From NCBI RefSeq assembly GCF_008312935.1, contig NZ_VSZO01000014.1:1-64000 (forward strand): DNA of 64,000 nucleotides, written 5' to 3'. The stretch is from Roseiconus lacunae. Lineage in GTDB: Bacteria > Planctomycetota > Planctomycetia > Pirellulales > Pirellulaceae. The notes below the pieces were generated by a model. The model had not been told where the DNA came from, made no database searches, and saw only the letters and a program-made list of their open reading frames with translations. This document shows, piece by piece, positions 38,201 to 46,523 of the stretch (positions are counted from its first letter, which is position 1; the number at the start of each line of letters is the position of its first letter). The position numbers and the translations under genes are program-made.

Positions 38201-38329
38201 GTTTGCTTGGGTGGCAGCATTCGGGGCGGGCGAAGACGCAAAATTGTCTTGGGAATCGCGTCCACATCCACCAAGTGCAATAGGTAGCAGGACAGCGAAA
38301 TAGCTGATGCAACGTAAGGCGAGTCGCAT
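35282..38329 (-). CDS. TPR, FG-GAP/VCBS and ASPIC/UnbV lipoprotein (CRTAC1 family)
   Basis: 1015 residues. A lipoprotein signal with lipobox LGGC (Cys22) begins it. Residues ~50-430 are TPR-like helices (AEQAFERGDLEAAEQVVRQL). Seven DxDxxGxxD calcium loops follow (for example DYDLDGKVD, DWNQDGMID, DFDGNGHVD, DYDHNGSLD), then the ASPIC/UnbV module (RDAIGTRIEL, HIGIHQADVIDKLVVDWPSG). It is the counterpart of 7143-9002, but here the TPR repeats are fused to the propeller rather than to the cytochrome. The start codon is 12 bases after a complete terminator hairpin, so its expression may depend on read-through from the DUF1559 gene. Confidence 0.87.
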   Translation of the reverse strand: MRLALRCISYFAVLLPIALGGCGRDSQDNFASSPAPNAATQANVATQTDAAPIKSAEQAFERGDLEAAEQVVRQLMLRQPDHQQARQLLVRINVRQSKFKEAAEILLTMAADEATKNELSDNDSNEIAFRMQAAELLFSTEPLEAIETLADAVKRAPDHLVARRLYAGMLNEQGFRFDANEQLRYLAARSILTLRELIALVNPMLTWVQFSEKPNIDDPQTVKQNGVLNVVAALRANGDVREARLVLERSELLTKRRHPAAVAMQGYLLVLNQDFDALRQWASEPSQSLRRYPAYWLAIGSLLEQQNDPSSVGCFYEALRREPGSMEAATALTQALTTQQKQTKADQLRDYQKSINESQALAYKMGSGGPPNPYLAREMGRVMKTLGRPVEAIAWQETVIQATAPTARQLAVLAKHKQQLLRHPNHWSLPPLETIAATVDLKLLERRLRELTRQSDPAETRVSRNPTSHPIPLRPRFVDIAKRSGITMRHFNRPERIEKEFRLFEALGSGVAALDYDLDGKVDLYLGQAGSDPPHGVSLHSNSLYRNLYDQTVVGNQSFIEVSKTAHCEDNQYTHGVTAGDWNQDGMIDLVVGNVGTNRILVNQGDGTFREIDDARLPENWNQASVTMAIGIADLTGDGLPDLCEVEYVDDPSVFNEIQYHPSGEPIKLPGPKHFRPANAKVCVHQSDGTVKRQTLGRPEADASTGLGLLITDLDGDRTNEVFVANDQNPNHLWKLNSSDQNPTWSEIAVQRGVAFGTGGKPMACMGVAAADFDGNGHVDLHITNFNGECSNLYLQQDNELFVDQAIAFGLDQATVPMVGFGTQAFDYDHNGSLDLVIANGHIEDLRQKGKPFRMPTQILARRDNHFHPIDVEGSDDYFQAEHLGRCVVTLDHNQDGRLDLAITDLVDDFVLLENQTESTGQAIMLELIGTKSERDAIGTRIELTAGRKRHVAWAQTGDGYLGKNEAVIHIGIHQADVIDKLVVDWPSGQRQVFTNIAPSQRMLVIENQSELWPR

Positions 38330-38340
38330 GTTGTTCTCTT

Positions 38341-38380
38341 AAAACAAAAAACCCTGCGTGCCGGTATCGACACGCAGGGC
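38341..38380 (-). terminator. Strong terminator/attenuator between DUF1559 and the CRTAC1 gene
   Basis: On the minus strand CCCTGCGTG and CACGCAGGG form a perfect 9-bp stem (38352-38360, 38371-38379), then TTTTTTGTTTT. It begins 31 bases after the DUF1559 stop and ends 11 bases before the next start codon. Confidence 0.92.
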
Positions 38381-38410
38381 ATCCTAATCGATATCTGGGC
38401 GTACCCGAGA

Positions 38411-39652
38411 TTACTGGTTCAACGCTTCTTCAACAACTTCGTTGCTGGCACGAGTTCCCAAAGCACCCCACAAACCATAGGGGCTCTTCGAACCTGGCGA
38501 CGAACCTGGGTAAGCCGCATTGGTTCCGCCGTGGTTTTGAACCACGGGGTGACGTGGGTCACCGGCTTCGACCGAATCGGTCATGAAGATCACCGCACCA
38601 TCGCCCATCAGGACGTGTGCCCCACCTTGGTGACGGCTACTTGGCGGTTCAACACCGGTGTCGAAGTCGCCGCCGCCGCCCATACAAACCTCGCGGTTTG
38701 GAGGCAGGATGGTGGTGATACTGGTGTAAACGGGAACCGAGTCACACCAGCGGTAACCACGTTTCCAGTTGTTATTGCGTAGACCCGGATTGGTGTTTCC
38801 GACCGATTCGTCCCAGAAGCGTGGTCGTTCGGGATCGATCAAGCCAGCGTCCGCACAAGCACTTGGGCCGGCAGCACCATCGCGCCCGTGAATCGTGTTC
38901 CAACCGATTCCATAGTACGGATCGGTACGGATGTCGCGGTCACCAAGGCTGTTGGCGATCTCGCCGGCAGCGATCGTGTTGGACAAGCCGTCAAGGACGT
39001 CACGGAACTTCATGTAACGGCGGTTGTAAAAGAACCCGCGGTTACTGGCATTCGCACTGTTGATGTGACCCTGGTTCCAGGTGCCGCCTTGCCAGCGCCA
39101 GAACCCGTGGTTCACCCAGTCAGTCGAATCACCAATGTTTGCGGCGTAATTCGTACGCGCCATTCCCGGAGGCGGGATGCTTGGATCAGAAGGGCAACGA
39201 AGCGTTGGAATTTGAGTCATCCAAGGTTCGTAGTTGGTTGCCCAGGGACGCGGCCCGTTGGCGGAGAAGTCCAACGTACCGTCGCCGTCGCGGTCGTATG
39301 CCGAACGGATCTTGTCCCACAAGCCTTGTTGCTCCATGAACGACGTCAGCGGCACCAACCAGCTCAATCGGCGGCGGTTGTTGTCGGTGAAGTCAGTTCC
39401 GCCCGGATTACCGTTGCTGGTTTCGTGGAATGTACCGCCAGCTTGGGCCGGTAGGTTCTTAAATGCGGAATGATAATTGTGCAATGCCAAGCCAATTTGC
39501 TTGAAATTATTGCTGCAGCTCATGCGACGAGCCGCTTCGCGAGCAGCCTGAACGGCGGGTAGCAACAACCCCACCAGGATGCCAATGATCGCGATCACGA
39601 CCAGCAGCTCCACAAGCGTGAAACCGGCGGTCTGTTTGCGTGTTCCCTTCAT
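38411..39652 (-). CDS. DUF1559 prepilin-like protein
   Basis: 413 residues from ATG 39652, which has GGAG eight bases upstream; an open extension to 39736 has none. The type IV prepilin signal [20 protein letters not shown] (residues ~9-28) has the cleavage Gly and Glu5, followed by [32 protein letters not shown], the DUF1559 hallmark. The C-terminus contains the family's [19 protein letters not shown] motif. Planctomycetes hold dozens of these proteins; their pseudopilins are thought to be processed by a prepilin peptidase and displayed at the surface. It is flanked by two terminators and preceded by a small lipoprotein gene, a common pairing. Confidence 0.93.
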   Translation of the reverse strand: MKGTRKQTAGFTLVELLVVIAIIGILVGLLLPAVQAAREAARRMSCSNNFKQIGLALHNYHSAFKNLPAQAGGTFHETSNGNPGGTDFTDNNRRRLSWLVPLTSFMEQQGLWDKIRSAYDRDGDGTLDFSANGPRPWATNYEPWMTQIPTLRCPSDPSIPPPGMARTNYAANIGDSTDWVNHGFWRWQGGTWNQGHINSANASNRGFFYNRRYMKFRDVLDGLSNTIAAGEIANSLGDRDIRTDPYYGIGWNTIHGRDGAAGPSACADAGLIDPERPRFWDESVGNTNPGLRNNNWKRGYRWCDSVPVYTSITTILPPNREVCMGGGGDFDTGVEPPSSRHQGGAHVLMGDGAVIFMTDSVEAGDPRHPVVQNHGGTNAAYPGSSPGSKSPYGLWGALGTRASNEVVEEALNQ

Positions 39653-40010
39653 ACACAGAACTCCAAAAGACGAGATGAAAAAGTGCGAGGGCAAATAACC
39701 CTCCCTACACATCATCCTATCGAAATTTCGTGGCACGTTAACGACAACTGAGCATTAGAAACTTGAAAAATGTGCAAAAACATGAGAACCCGCTCTTAGG
39801 GGTGGTGTTCGGCGGTTCAGCGAAGCAGCTTGCGTCCGTGCGAAAGCGACACCGTTTGTGTTTGATCTGACATTTCACGAAAAAACCCACCAGCATGGGG
39901 GTGCTGGTGGGTTGGTGATTGGATCGACGGAATTATCGCTCGATCGGTCTGCTTCGCCGGATGGTTGACCCACAGGACGGCGAATGCAACTGCGCTCTTT
40001 TTTGGAGAGC
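39653..40010. other. 358-bp gap between the lipoprotein and DUF1559 genes
   Basis: It contains the minus-strand terminator at 39880-39913 and, between that and 39652, the presumed DUF1559 promoter. No other gene is visible. Confidence 0.5.
39880..39913 (-). terminator. Terminator of the small lipoprotein gene
   Basis: A perfect 12-bp stem AACCCACCAGCA/TGCTGGTGGGTT with a 6-base loop. On the minus strand it is followed by TTTTCG directly after the stem TT, giving six T in a row. Confidence 0.9.
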
Positions 40011-40190
40011 TTAGTTTTGCGAAGCGTCGTCAGCGTTTTCGCCGTACGATTCTTGCTCGTACGCTTCTTCAGCGGCCGCGTCCATTTCTGGGTCCTGCGG
40101 GACAACGTTGGTTTCGTTACCGCCGCATCCTGCGATAGCGAGGGGTGCGAGCATGACGGCCAAGGCAAAAACGAACTTCAGTTTGGACAT
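40011..40190 (-). CDS. Small lipoprotein, 59 residues
   Basis: ATG 40190 has GGAG eight bases upstream. The protein begins MSKLKFVFALAVMLAPLA and has a lipobox IAGC (Cys22), so the mature form would be a ~38-residue acidic lipoprotein (PEMDAAAEEAYEQESYGE). A perfect terminator follows it by about 100 bases. Short lipoproteins like this commonly accompany DUF1559 genes in planctomycetes, and a DUF1559 gene is next on this strand. Function unknown. Start, signal peptide and terminator together make it convincing despite the length. Confidence 0.82.
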   Translation of the reverse strand: MSKLKFVFALAVMLAPLAIAGCGGNETNVVPQDPEMDAAAEEAYEQESYGENADDASQN

Positions 40191-40454
40191 TTAAGTCTCC
40201 AAGAAATCAAAAACAGTGATACCGAAGGATTTAGCAGAACACATCAAACATGACGATGCAATGTGGCATCCGGTTTTCGCAATCCTGCAAACCCGTGAAG
40301 TTTTAGGAACAATTACAATGAACTCAAGGCGCGCCGCTGACACCGATCCGTCGTGTTAGCTCCCTTCCTTCCAGCGTTGTCTTGATGTGACGCGTTCCGC
40401 ATTTCCATCGTGTGTACCGCTTCGGCATCTTCGCTATCCCGCCAGACTCTCTCG

Positions 40455-43400
40455 ATGAACTTCGCACTCATGTCTTCTGCTAAGCGAGCGTTGCAATCGT
40501 CCATTCGATCGACGCGGCCAATCTTGTTTGTGCTTGCGTTTGTATGGTTCGCCCCGTCGGCGACCGCGGATGAGATGCTTCGCTTCAACCGAGACGTTCG
40601 TCCGATCTTGACCGACAAGTGCTTTGCCTGTCATGGGCCCGATGCGCAAACCGTCGAAGGCGGGTTGCGATTGGACCTTCGTGAACAAGCGGTCGAAGAC
40701 TCAGGAGCGATCGTCCCCGGCGATGCCGAAGCCAGTGAAGTCATCGCGCGCGTGTTCGCCGAAGATGCCGACTTGATCATGCCGCCGCCGAACTCGCACA
40801 AAAAACTGACCAACGCGGAAAAGAAAGTTCTCGCCCGCTGGATCAATGAAGGTGCGATCTATGAGCAGCATTGGGCGTTCGAACCGATGCGCCCCGATGC
40901 GCTTGATCGCGCGGAGTCAGTGACGATGGCGATCGATACGACGATTGATTCGAAGCTAGCTGAACTGAAGCTTTCCCCCGCCGAAACTGCCGATCCGGTG
41001 ACATTGATTCGGAGGTTGTCGTTCGACCTTAACGGACTTCCTCCCAATCAAACCGATGTCGAATCGTTTGTCCGTGACCCCAGCAAAGCCAACTATGTTC
41101 GCTTGGTTGACCAGTACCTTAATTCGCCACGGTTCGGCGAACGAATGGCCGTCTACTGGCTTGATTTGGTCAGGTACGCGGACACGGTCGGCTATCACGG
41201 GGATCAAAATGTCTCGCAGTCTCCGTATCGCGATTATGTGATCCGGTCGTTCAATTCCAACAAGCCCTACGATCAATTCGTTCGCGAACAACTCGCCGGC
41301 GATCTGATTCCCGACCAGGATCTTCAGACCCTTGTCGCGTCAGGCTACAACCGACTGAACCAGACGACCGAAGAAGGCGGATCGCAGGCAAAAGAGTACT
41401 TGGCGATTTACTTTGCCGACCGTGTTCGTAATGTGTCGCAAGTGTTTTTGGGGGCAACGATGGGCTGCGCCCAGTGTCATGATCACAAGTACGATCCGTA
41501 CACGACGCGTGACTTTTATTCGCTCGGCGCGTTCTTTGCCGACCTTGATGAACGCGGCGTTTACTCAGCCCGCAGCCGACCGCCAATGATTCCGGTTCCG
41601 ACCGCCGAACAACAATCACAGATCGAAGCGATCGATCTGAAAATCGAGTCGCTACGGAAACAAACGGAACCACTGCGTCAGGAATTGTTACGGCGTTTTG
41701 CGGAATGGGAGGAAAACGAACTCGCGAACCTCGATCAGCCACGTTTGCAAACGACGTCGTTGGTCGACGAAGCCGAGCCAACCGGGGCGCGTTTGAGCGG
41801 CGAATGGAAGTTCATCGAACCGGACTTTCCGCCGCATTCGGGAAAGTTCGTTCGTCGCCAAGCGTCCGACGGGCTAACGCAACACTTTTTCGAGAAATTG
41901 CCCCAGCCCGTCGACGTTGAAACCGGAACACGATTTTTTTCTTGGGTGTACTTGGATCCCAAGTCTCCGCCCGATGCGATCATGTTGCAGATCAATGACG
42001 GCGACTGGAATCAACGCAAAGTTTGGGGCAGTGACGCGATCAGCTACGGTCGTCAGACCCAAAGCAATAATGCGTATCGCCGTGCCGGCGGATTACCCGA
42101 AATCGGAACCTGGGTACGGTTGGAGGTTGACGCCGACGAAGTCGGTTTGAAAGCGGGGGACAAGGTGAACGGTATCGCTTTCAGTCAGTTTGGCGGCAAC
42201 GTTTATTGGGATGAAGCCGGCGTCGAGATAGACATGCGTCGTTCGGAGGCCTTTCGAGAAGCCATCGAGACCCCGGCCTCTGAGCGTCACCCAGATCAAA
42301 CGAAGCAATTGCACGACACGTTTGTCGCCCAGACCGAACCGATGCAGGCTCATCTTCGTTCGATCGATCAACTTCAATCCTCGCTCGAAGCGATTCGCAA
42401 GCAGGCTCCGCAAACCGTGATCTCCAAAGCGGTCGATCCGCGTCCGATTCGCGTGCTTCCCCGAGGAAATTGGATGGACGATTCGGGGGAACTGGTGACG
42501 CCGGCGATCCCCGAATTCTTGGGACGTCTTGAGATCGGTGATCGACGTGCGACTCGATTGGACTTAGCCGACTGGATTTGTGATCCCAACAATCCACTGA
42601 CGGCGCGGACGATGGCCAACCGGGTTTGGAAACTGTTGTTCGGTCGAGGGATCTGCCAAAGCGTCGATGACCTCGGCGGGCAAGGGACTTATCCGTCTTA
42701 CCCGGACCTACTGGATGCGTTGGCGATCGACTTTGTGAGATCGGGATGGGACGTGAAACAGTTGATACGATCGGTTGTCTTGTCCGATGCTTATCAGCGT
42801 CGTTCGACCCCGACACCCCAACAACTCGCGGACGATCCGTATAACGAATGGTTTGCCCGTCAGGGGCGGTTCGGTTTGGATGCCGAGATGGTTCGCGACA
42901 CCGCGTTGTGGATTAGTGGATTGTTGGTCGAGCAAGTCGGCGGTGAAAGCGTGCGGCCTTATCAACCGGCCGGCTATTACGCCCAGCTTAATTTTCCACG
43001 CCGTCAGTACGTCGCCGATCAAGGCGACGCTCAATACCGCCGTGGGCTTTACACCCATTGGCAACGCACGTTTTTGCACCCGATGATGAAGGCGTTCGAT
43101 GCGCCCAGTCGTGAAGAATGCACGGCATCGCGTGCCAGATCAAACACGCCGCTGCAAGCGCTCGTTTTGCTGAACGATCCGACCTTCGTCGAAGCCGCGC
43201 GAGTGTTCGCCGAACGAATCATGCGCGAGGGTGGCGAAAACACCGAGGCGAAGATCGAGTGGGCGTATCAAATTGCGCTCTCCCGACCGATAGACGAGGC
43301 GATCGCCATGACGCTTCGGCAGCTTTTTCAATCACATCTCGCTCATTACCAACGCGATCATGGCGCAGCGATCGCGCTCCTATCCCAAGGTAACGCGGCG

Positions 43401-43493
43401 GCGGATCCTAATTTAAATGCAGCCGAAGTTGCCGCTTGGGCCAGCGTCGCACGCGTCTTGTTGAATCTCAACGAATCGATCACACGTTATTAA
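40455..43493 (+). CDS. PSD1 protein: cytochrome c, DUF1549, DUF1553
   Basis: About 1012 residues from ATG 40455 (40470 also plausible; neither has a strong ribosome site). An export signal (PILFVLAFVWFAPSATA) precedes the planctomycete cytochrome domain: FNRDVRPILTDKCFACHGPDA (heme site ~56) and LIMPPPNSHKKLT. DUF1549 follows, with LIRRLSFDLNGLPP and a second CxxCH in CAQCHDHKYDP (~338). Residues ~390-640 hold a coiled-coil stretch and a concanavalin-like insertion. DUF1553 ends the protein (NPLTARTMANRVWKLLFGRG, SNTPLQALVLLNDP). The DUF1501 partner starts four bases after the stop. These exported pairs are planctomycete hallmarks, probably acting in polysaccharide or surface metabolism; the reaction is unknown. 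Confidence 0.92.
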   Translation: MNFALMSSAKRALQSSIRSTRPILFVLAFVWFAPSATADEMLRFNRDVRPILTDKCFACHGPDAQTVEGGLRLDLREQAVEDSGAIVPGDAEASEVIARVFAEDADLIMPPPNSHKKLTNAEKKVLARWINEGAIYEQHWAFEPMRPDALDRAESVTMAIDTTIDSKLAELKLSPAETADPVTLIRRLSFDLNGLPPNQTDVESFVRDPSKANYVRLVDQYLNSPRFGERMAVYWLDLVRYADTVGYHGDQNVSQSPYRDYVIRSFNSNKPYDQFVREQLAGDLIPDQDLQTLVASGYNRLNQTTEEGGSQAKEYLAIYFADRVRNVSQVFLGATMGCAQCHDHKYDPYTTRDFYSLGAFFADLDERGVYSARSRPPMIPVPTAEQQSQIEAIDLKIESLRKQTEPLRQELLRRFAEWEENELANLDQPRLQTTSLVDEAEPTGARLSGEWKFIEPDFPPHSGKFVRRQASDGLTQHFFEKLPQPVDVETGTRFFSWVYLDPKSPPDAIMLQINDGDWNQRKVWGSDAISYGRQTQSNNAYRRAGGLPEIGTWVRLEVDADEVGLKAGDKVNGIAFSQFGGNVYWDEAGVEIDMRRSEAFREAIETPASERHPDQTKQLHDTFVAQTEPMQAHLRSIDQLQSSLEAIRKQAPQTVISKAVDPRPIRVLPRGNWMDDSGELVTPAIPEFLGRLEIGDRRATRLDLADWICDPNNPLTARTMANRVWKLLFGRGICQSVDDLGGQGTYPSYPDLLDALAIDFVRSGWDVKQLIRSVVLSDAYQRRSTPTPQQLADDPYNEWFARQGRFGLDAEMVRDTALWISGLLVEQVGGESVRPYQPAGYYAQLNFPRRQYVADQGDAQYRRGLYTHWQRTFLHPMMKAFDAPSREECTASRARSNTPLQALVLLNDPTFVEAARVFAERIMREGGENTEAKIEWAYQIALSRPIDEAIAMTLRQLFQSHLAHYQRDHGAAIALLSQGNAAADPNLNAAEVAAWASVARVLLNLNESITRY

Positions 43494-43497
43494 TTCC

Positions 43498-44895
43498 ATG
43501 CAAAATTCCGATCCATTTACATTGGCGCGGCGAACGTTCTTACGGCGGACCGGGATCGGTTCGGTAGCGTTTGCGAACCTGCTCTCACGTAGCGGGCTTG
43601 CCGATTTCGATCCTCGTCGTTCGTCTCATCATTCCCCCAAGGTTAAACGCGTCATCCACCTTTGTATGGCTGGTGGCCCAAGCCATTTGGAGACATTCGA
43701 CTACAAGCCGGAGCTAGCGCGACTTGACGGGAAACCGATGCCGGAATCGGTCACCGCCGGACAACCGATCGCTCAGCTACAAGGGCGAGAGTTGAAAATC
43801 ATGGGGCCACAGCATGGCTTTTCCCCGCGTGGCGAAAGCGGATTGATGATCTCCGACGTGTTGCCACACATCGGTGGTTTGGCCGATCAAATGTGTGTGA
43901 TCAAATCCATGCACACCGAACAGATCAATCATGACCCGGCACACACGTTTTTTAACACCGGGACCGCGATCAGCGGGCGCCCGTCGATGGGCGCGTGGGT
44001 GCTATATGGACTCGGCGCCGAGACAGAAGACCTGCCCGGATTCATCGTGTTGACCAGCGAAGGCGGCGGCCAGAGTCAACCGATTAGTTCCCGGCAATGG
44101 CATTCGGGGTTCCTCCCCAGTCGGTTTCAAGGCGTACAGATGCATGCCAGCGGTAGTCCCGTGCACTATGTCCAAAACCCAGCCGGCGTCGATCGGTCGC
44201 GACAACGCGAGATCATCGACGCGGTTGCCTCCATCAACGCTCGTCGCAACGCGGATCTTCGTGATCCCGAAATCACGACGCGTCTGGCGGCTTACGAAAT
44301 GGCTTTCCGAATGCAGGCGTCGGTCCCCGAATTGACCGACATGTCCGACGAAACCCAAGCCACGATCGATCGTTACGGGTGTGTACCCGGAGATGGTTCG
44401 TTCGCGAGTAACTGTTTGTTGGCTCGCCGCTTGGCCGAACGTGGCGTTCGGTTTATTCAGCTTTATCACCGCGGATGGGATCATCACGGCGGCGTCAAGA
44501 AAGGCGTTGAAACCACTTCGCGGCTGGTCGACCAAGCGACCGCGGCATTGGTTCTCGATTTAAAACAACGCGGTATGTTGGATGACACGCTCATCATCTG
44601 GGGCGGTGAATTTGGTCGAACCCCGATGGCTCAAGGGACCGGCCGCGATCATCACATCAAAGGCTTTTCCATGTGGATGGCCGGTGGTGGCGTGCGACCT
44701 GGATTTACCCATGGGGCGACCGACGAATTCGGATACAACGCTGTCGAAGACAAGGTGCATGTGCGTGACTTTCATGCCACCATGCTCCATTTATTGGGCA
44801 TCGATCACAACCGATTGACTTATAAATTCCAAGGTTTGGATTTTCGTCTGACCGGTGTGGAAGAAGCGCACGTCGTCAAAGATGTACTTGCGTAG
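43498..44895 (+). CDS. DUF1501 protein, partner of PSD1
   Basis: 465 residues, starting four bases after the PSD1 stop. The N-terminus ARRTFLRRTGIGSVAFANLL is a twin-arginine export signal (RRTFL). Alkaline-phosphatase/sulfatase-like fold motifs of DUF1501 are seen: VKRVIHLCMAGGPSHLETFDYKP, SMHTEQINHDPAH, GWDHHGG, LIIWGGEFGRTPMAQ and GRDHHIKGFSMWMAGGG. Many His and Asp residues suggest metal binding. It should be exported folded through Tat and act with its PSD1 partner. Chemistry is unproven; a phosphoesterase-type fold is the best inference. Confidence 0.93.
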   Translation: MQNSDPFTLARRTFLRRTGIGSVAFANLLSRSGLADFDPRRSSHHSPKVKRVIHLCMAGGPSHLETFDYKPELARLDGKPMPESVTAGQPIAQLQGRELKIMGPQHGFSPRGESGLMISDVLPHIGGLADQMCVIKSMHTEQINHDPAHTFFNTGTAISGRPSMGAWVLYGLGAETEDLPGFIVLTSEGGGQSQPISSRQWHSGFLPSRFQGVQMHASGSPVHYVQNPAGVDRSRQREIIDAVASINARRNADLRDPEITTRLAAYEMAFRMQASVPELTDMSDETQATIDRYGCVPGDGSFASNCLLARRLAERGVRFIQLYHRGWDHHGGVKKGVETTSRLVDQATAALVLDLKQRGMLDDTLIIWGGEFGRTPMAQGTGRDHHIKGFSMWMAGGGVRPGFTHGATDEFGYNAVEDKVHVRDFHATMLHLLGIDHNRLTYKFQGLDFRLTGVEEAHVVKDVLA

Positions 44896-44954
44896 GAAGC
44901 GAGACCGCGATGTCCGGTGAAGCGAAAGACGGGAACCGTTCGGGCATCTCGCGA

Positions 44955-46445
44955 TTAACGACGGTAATTCAACGTGTAATACGCTTCGGTGTGCAACAGC
45001 GATTGACCTTGCTGGTTTCGAACTCCTTTGCTGACCAATTCATGAACGTGTCCACGTTGCAGGCCATCGATGACCAGTTTCACGCGTCGGCGGTCATCTG
45101 AAACCGTGGCTGATTGGATCGTTGGTTTGGTGTGGTCGATTTCAGGGCTACCGTACTGGGAACGGTACTCGTACGTGTATGTTTCCAATGAATAGCTGGC
45201 GGGATCGCTTGCCGTTTTCTCGTCGACCGGCTCGGTAAATTCAAGTTCAAACCCATCGGCTTGCAATCGCATCGCAAGGATCTCGAACGGCGTTTTCCCC
45301 GTCCAATCCAGCCGTTCGATCGCAAAGTTGCGACTGCCGACGCTGCCCCAACCGCGGTTAGTTCCGCCGACGAACAATGCGCCCGTTTCGGTCATCTCAA
45401 CGCCGACATTTCCGGATGCAAAGCCTGACCGAAATGGGAAGCAAACGCCCTGAACCTTTCCGTCGAACTCATCCAAATAGACACGCATGATCGTGCTGGC
45501 GGATTGATCGGCGACAAACAGTTGATTTTCGAATGGACCGAATTTGCCTGCGGTCGTATCACATGCGATTCCCGACGCACTCTTGCCCATCTTGCCGTAG
45601 GGAAACATGACGGTCGGAGGTTCCAGTTCTTTGATCCGTTCCATCTCCGTCACGATGCGCGAACCGCTTTGGGGTTCGGTCGGTTTCGGCCCCATCACGG
45701 ACTGCGCTTGTTCATACCAACGGAATCCGCCCGGGTGACCGACGAAGCGATTTTCGATCAGCGGCTTCATCGAACAGGTCCCATTCCAGGGGCCTTGATT
45801 ATCGGTGTAGTACAGGCGTCCCTTCGCATCGGCACCGATTCCGCCCGGCGATCGAACTCCGCTCGCAAAGGGAATGGTTTCGCCGTCGGAGGTGACTTTG
45901 ACGGCCCAGCCACGGTACAGCACGTCGCTGTTGAACGATCCGGTCAAACACAATGTCACGATCAGGTTGCCATCGGCGTCAGGTTTGGACCCAAAAGCGT
46001 ATTCGTGATAGTCAGCTGAGACACCCCATCCATCGGCGACCGTTTCAAATGTCTCGGCGGCACCGTCGCCATCGAAGTCTTGCATCCGAGTCACTTCGCA
46101 GCGCTGAGTCGCATAGAGCCATCCGTCGCGATACCCCAGGCTAAGCGGTTCGTGCAGGCCGCGCGTGTAGATCGAAAACTGTTCGGCGGAAACACGATCG
46201 GCCAACGGGCGATCGATTAAGAAAATGTCACCGCGTCGGCTACACACGGCTAGCTTGCCGTCCGGCATCATTTGGAATCCGCAAGCTTCGATGACTTCAC
46301 CAAGCGGGGGCTCGAAAGTCGTGATCTTGTAGTAGTCGGATTCTTGAGGTGCGTTGGGGGGCGCCTGCGCCATCACCAGGCTCGCGATAAGGCAGAGGGC
46401 GAGCGATAGTCCGCTTCGAAAATCATTCGATGTGGAAGCAATCAT
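44955..46445 (-). CDS. Secreted beta-propeller protein, sorbosone-dehydrogenase-like
   Basis: 496 residues from ATG 46445; an upstream TTG is less likely. A signal peptide ([14 protein letters not shown]) leads a propeller resembling PQQ-dependent sugar dehydrogenases ([63 protein letters not shown]). From about 390 an Ig-like C-terminal domain follows ([21 protein letters not shown]). There is no CxxCH, so it would need an outside electron acceptor. It lies 78 bases after the DUF1080-pentaheme gene on the same strand and that protein could be the acceptor. Convergent with DUF1501. Confidence 0.78.
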   Translation of the reverse strand: MIASTSNDFRSGLSLALCLIASLVMAQAPPNAPQESDYYKITTFEPPLGEVIEACGFQMMPDGKLAVCSRRGDIFLIDRPLADRVSAEQFSIYTRGLHEPLSLGYRDGWLYATQRCEVTRMQDFDGDGAAETFETVADGWGVSADYHEYAFGSKPDADGNLIVTLCLTGSFNSDVLYRGWAVKVTSDGETIPFASGVRSPGGIGADAKGRLYYTDNQGPWNGTCSMKPLIENRFVGHPGGFRWYEQAQSVMGPKPTEPQSGSRIVTEMERIKELEPPTVMFPYGKMGKSASGIACDTTAGKFGPFENQLFVADQSASTIMRVYLDEFDGKVQGVCFPFRSGFASGNVGVEMTETGALFVGGTNRGWGSVGSRNFAIERLDWTGKTPFEILAMRLQADGFELEFTEPVDEKTASDPASYSLETYTYEYRSQYGSPEIDHTKPTIQSATVSDDRRRVKLVIDGLQRGHVHELVSKGVRNQQGQSLLHTEAYYTLNYRR

Positions 46446-46523
46446 GGTTGCGATCAGATGCAAAGGTAAAGTGGAAAAAAGTCGGGCGGGCAGAGTCGAT
46501 GCGAACGCTTATTGTTTCAACAT

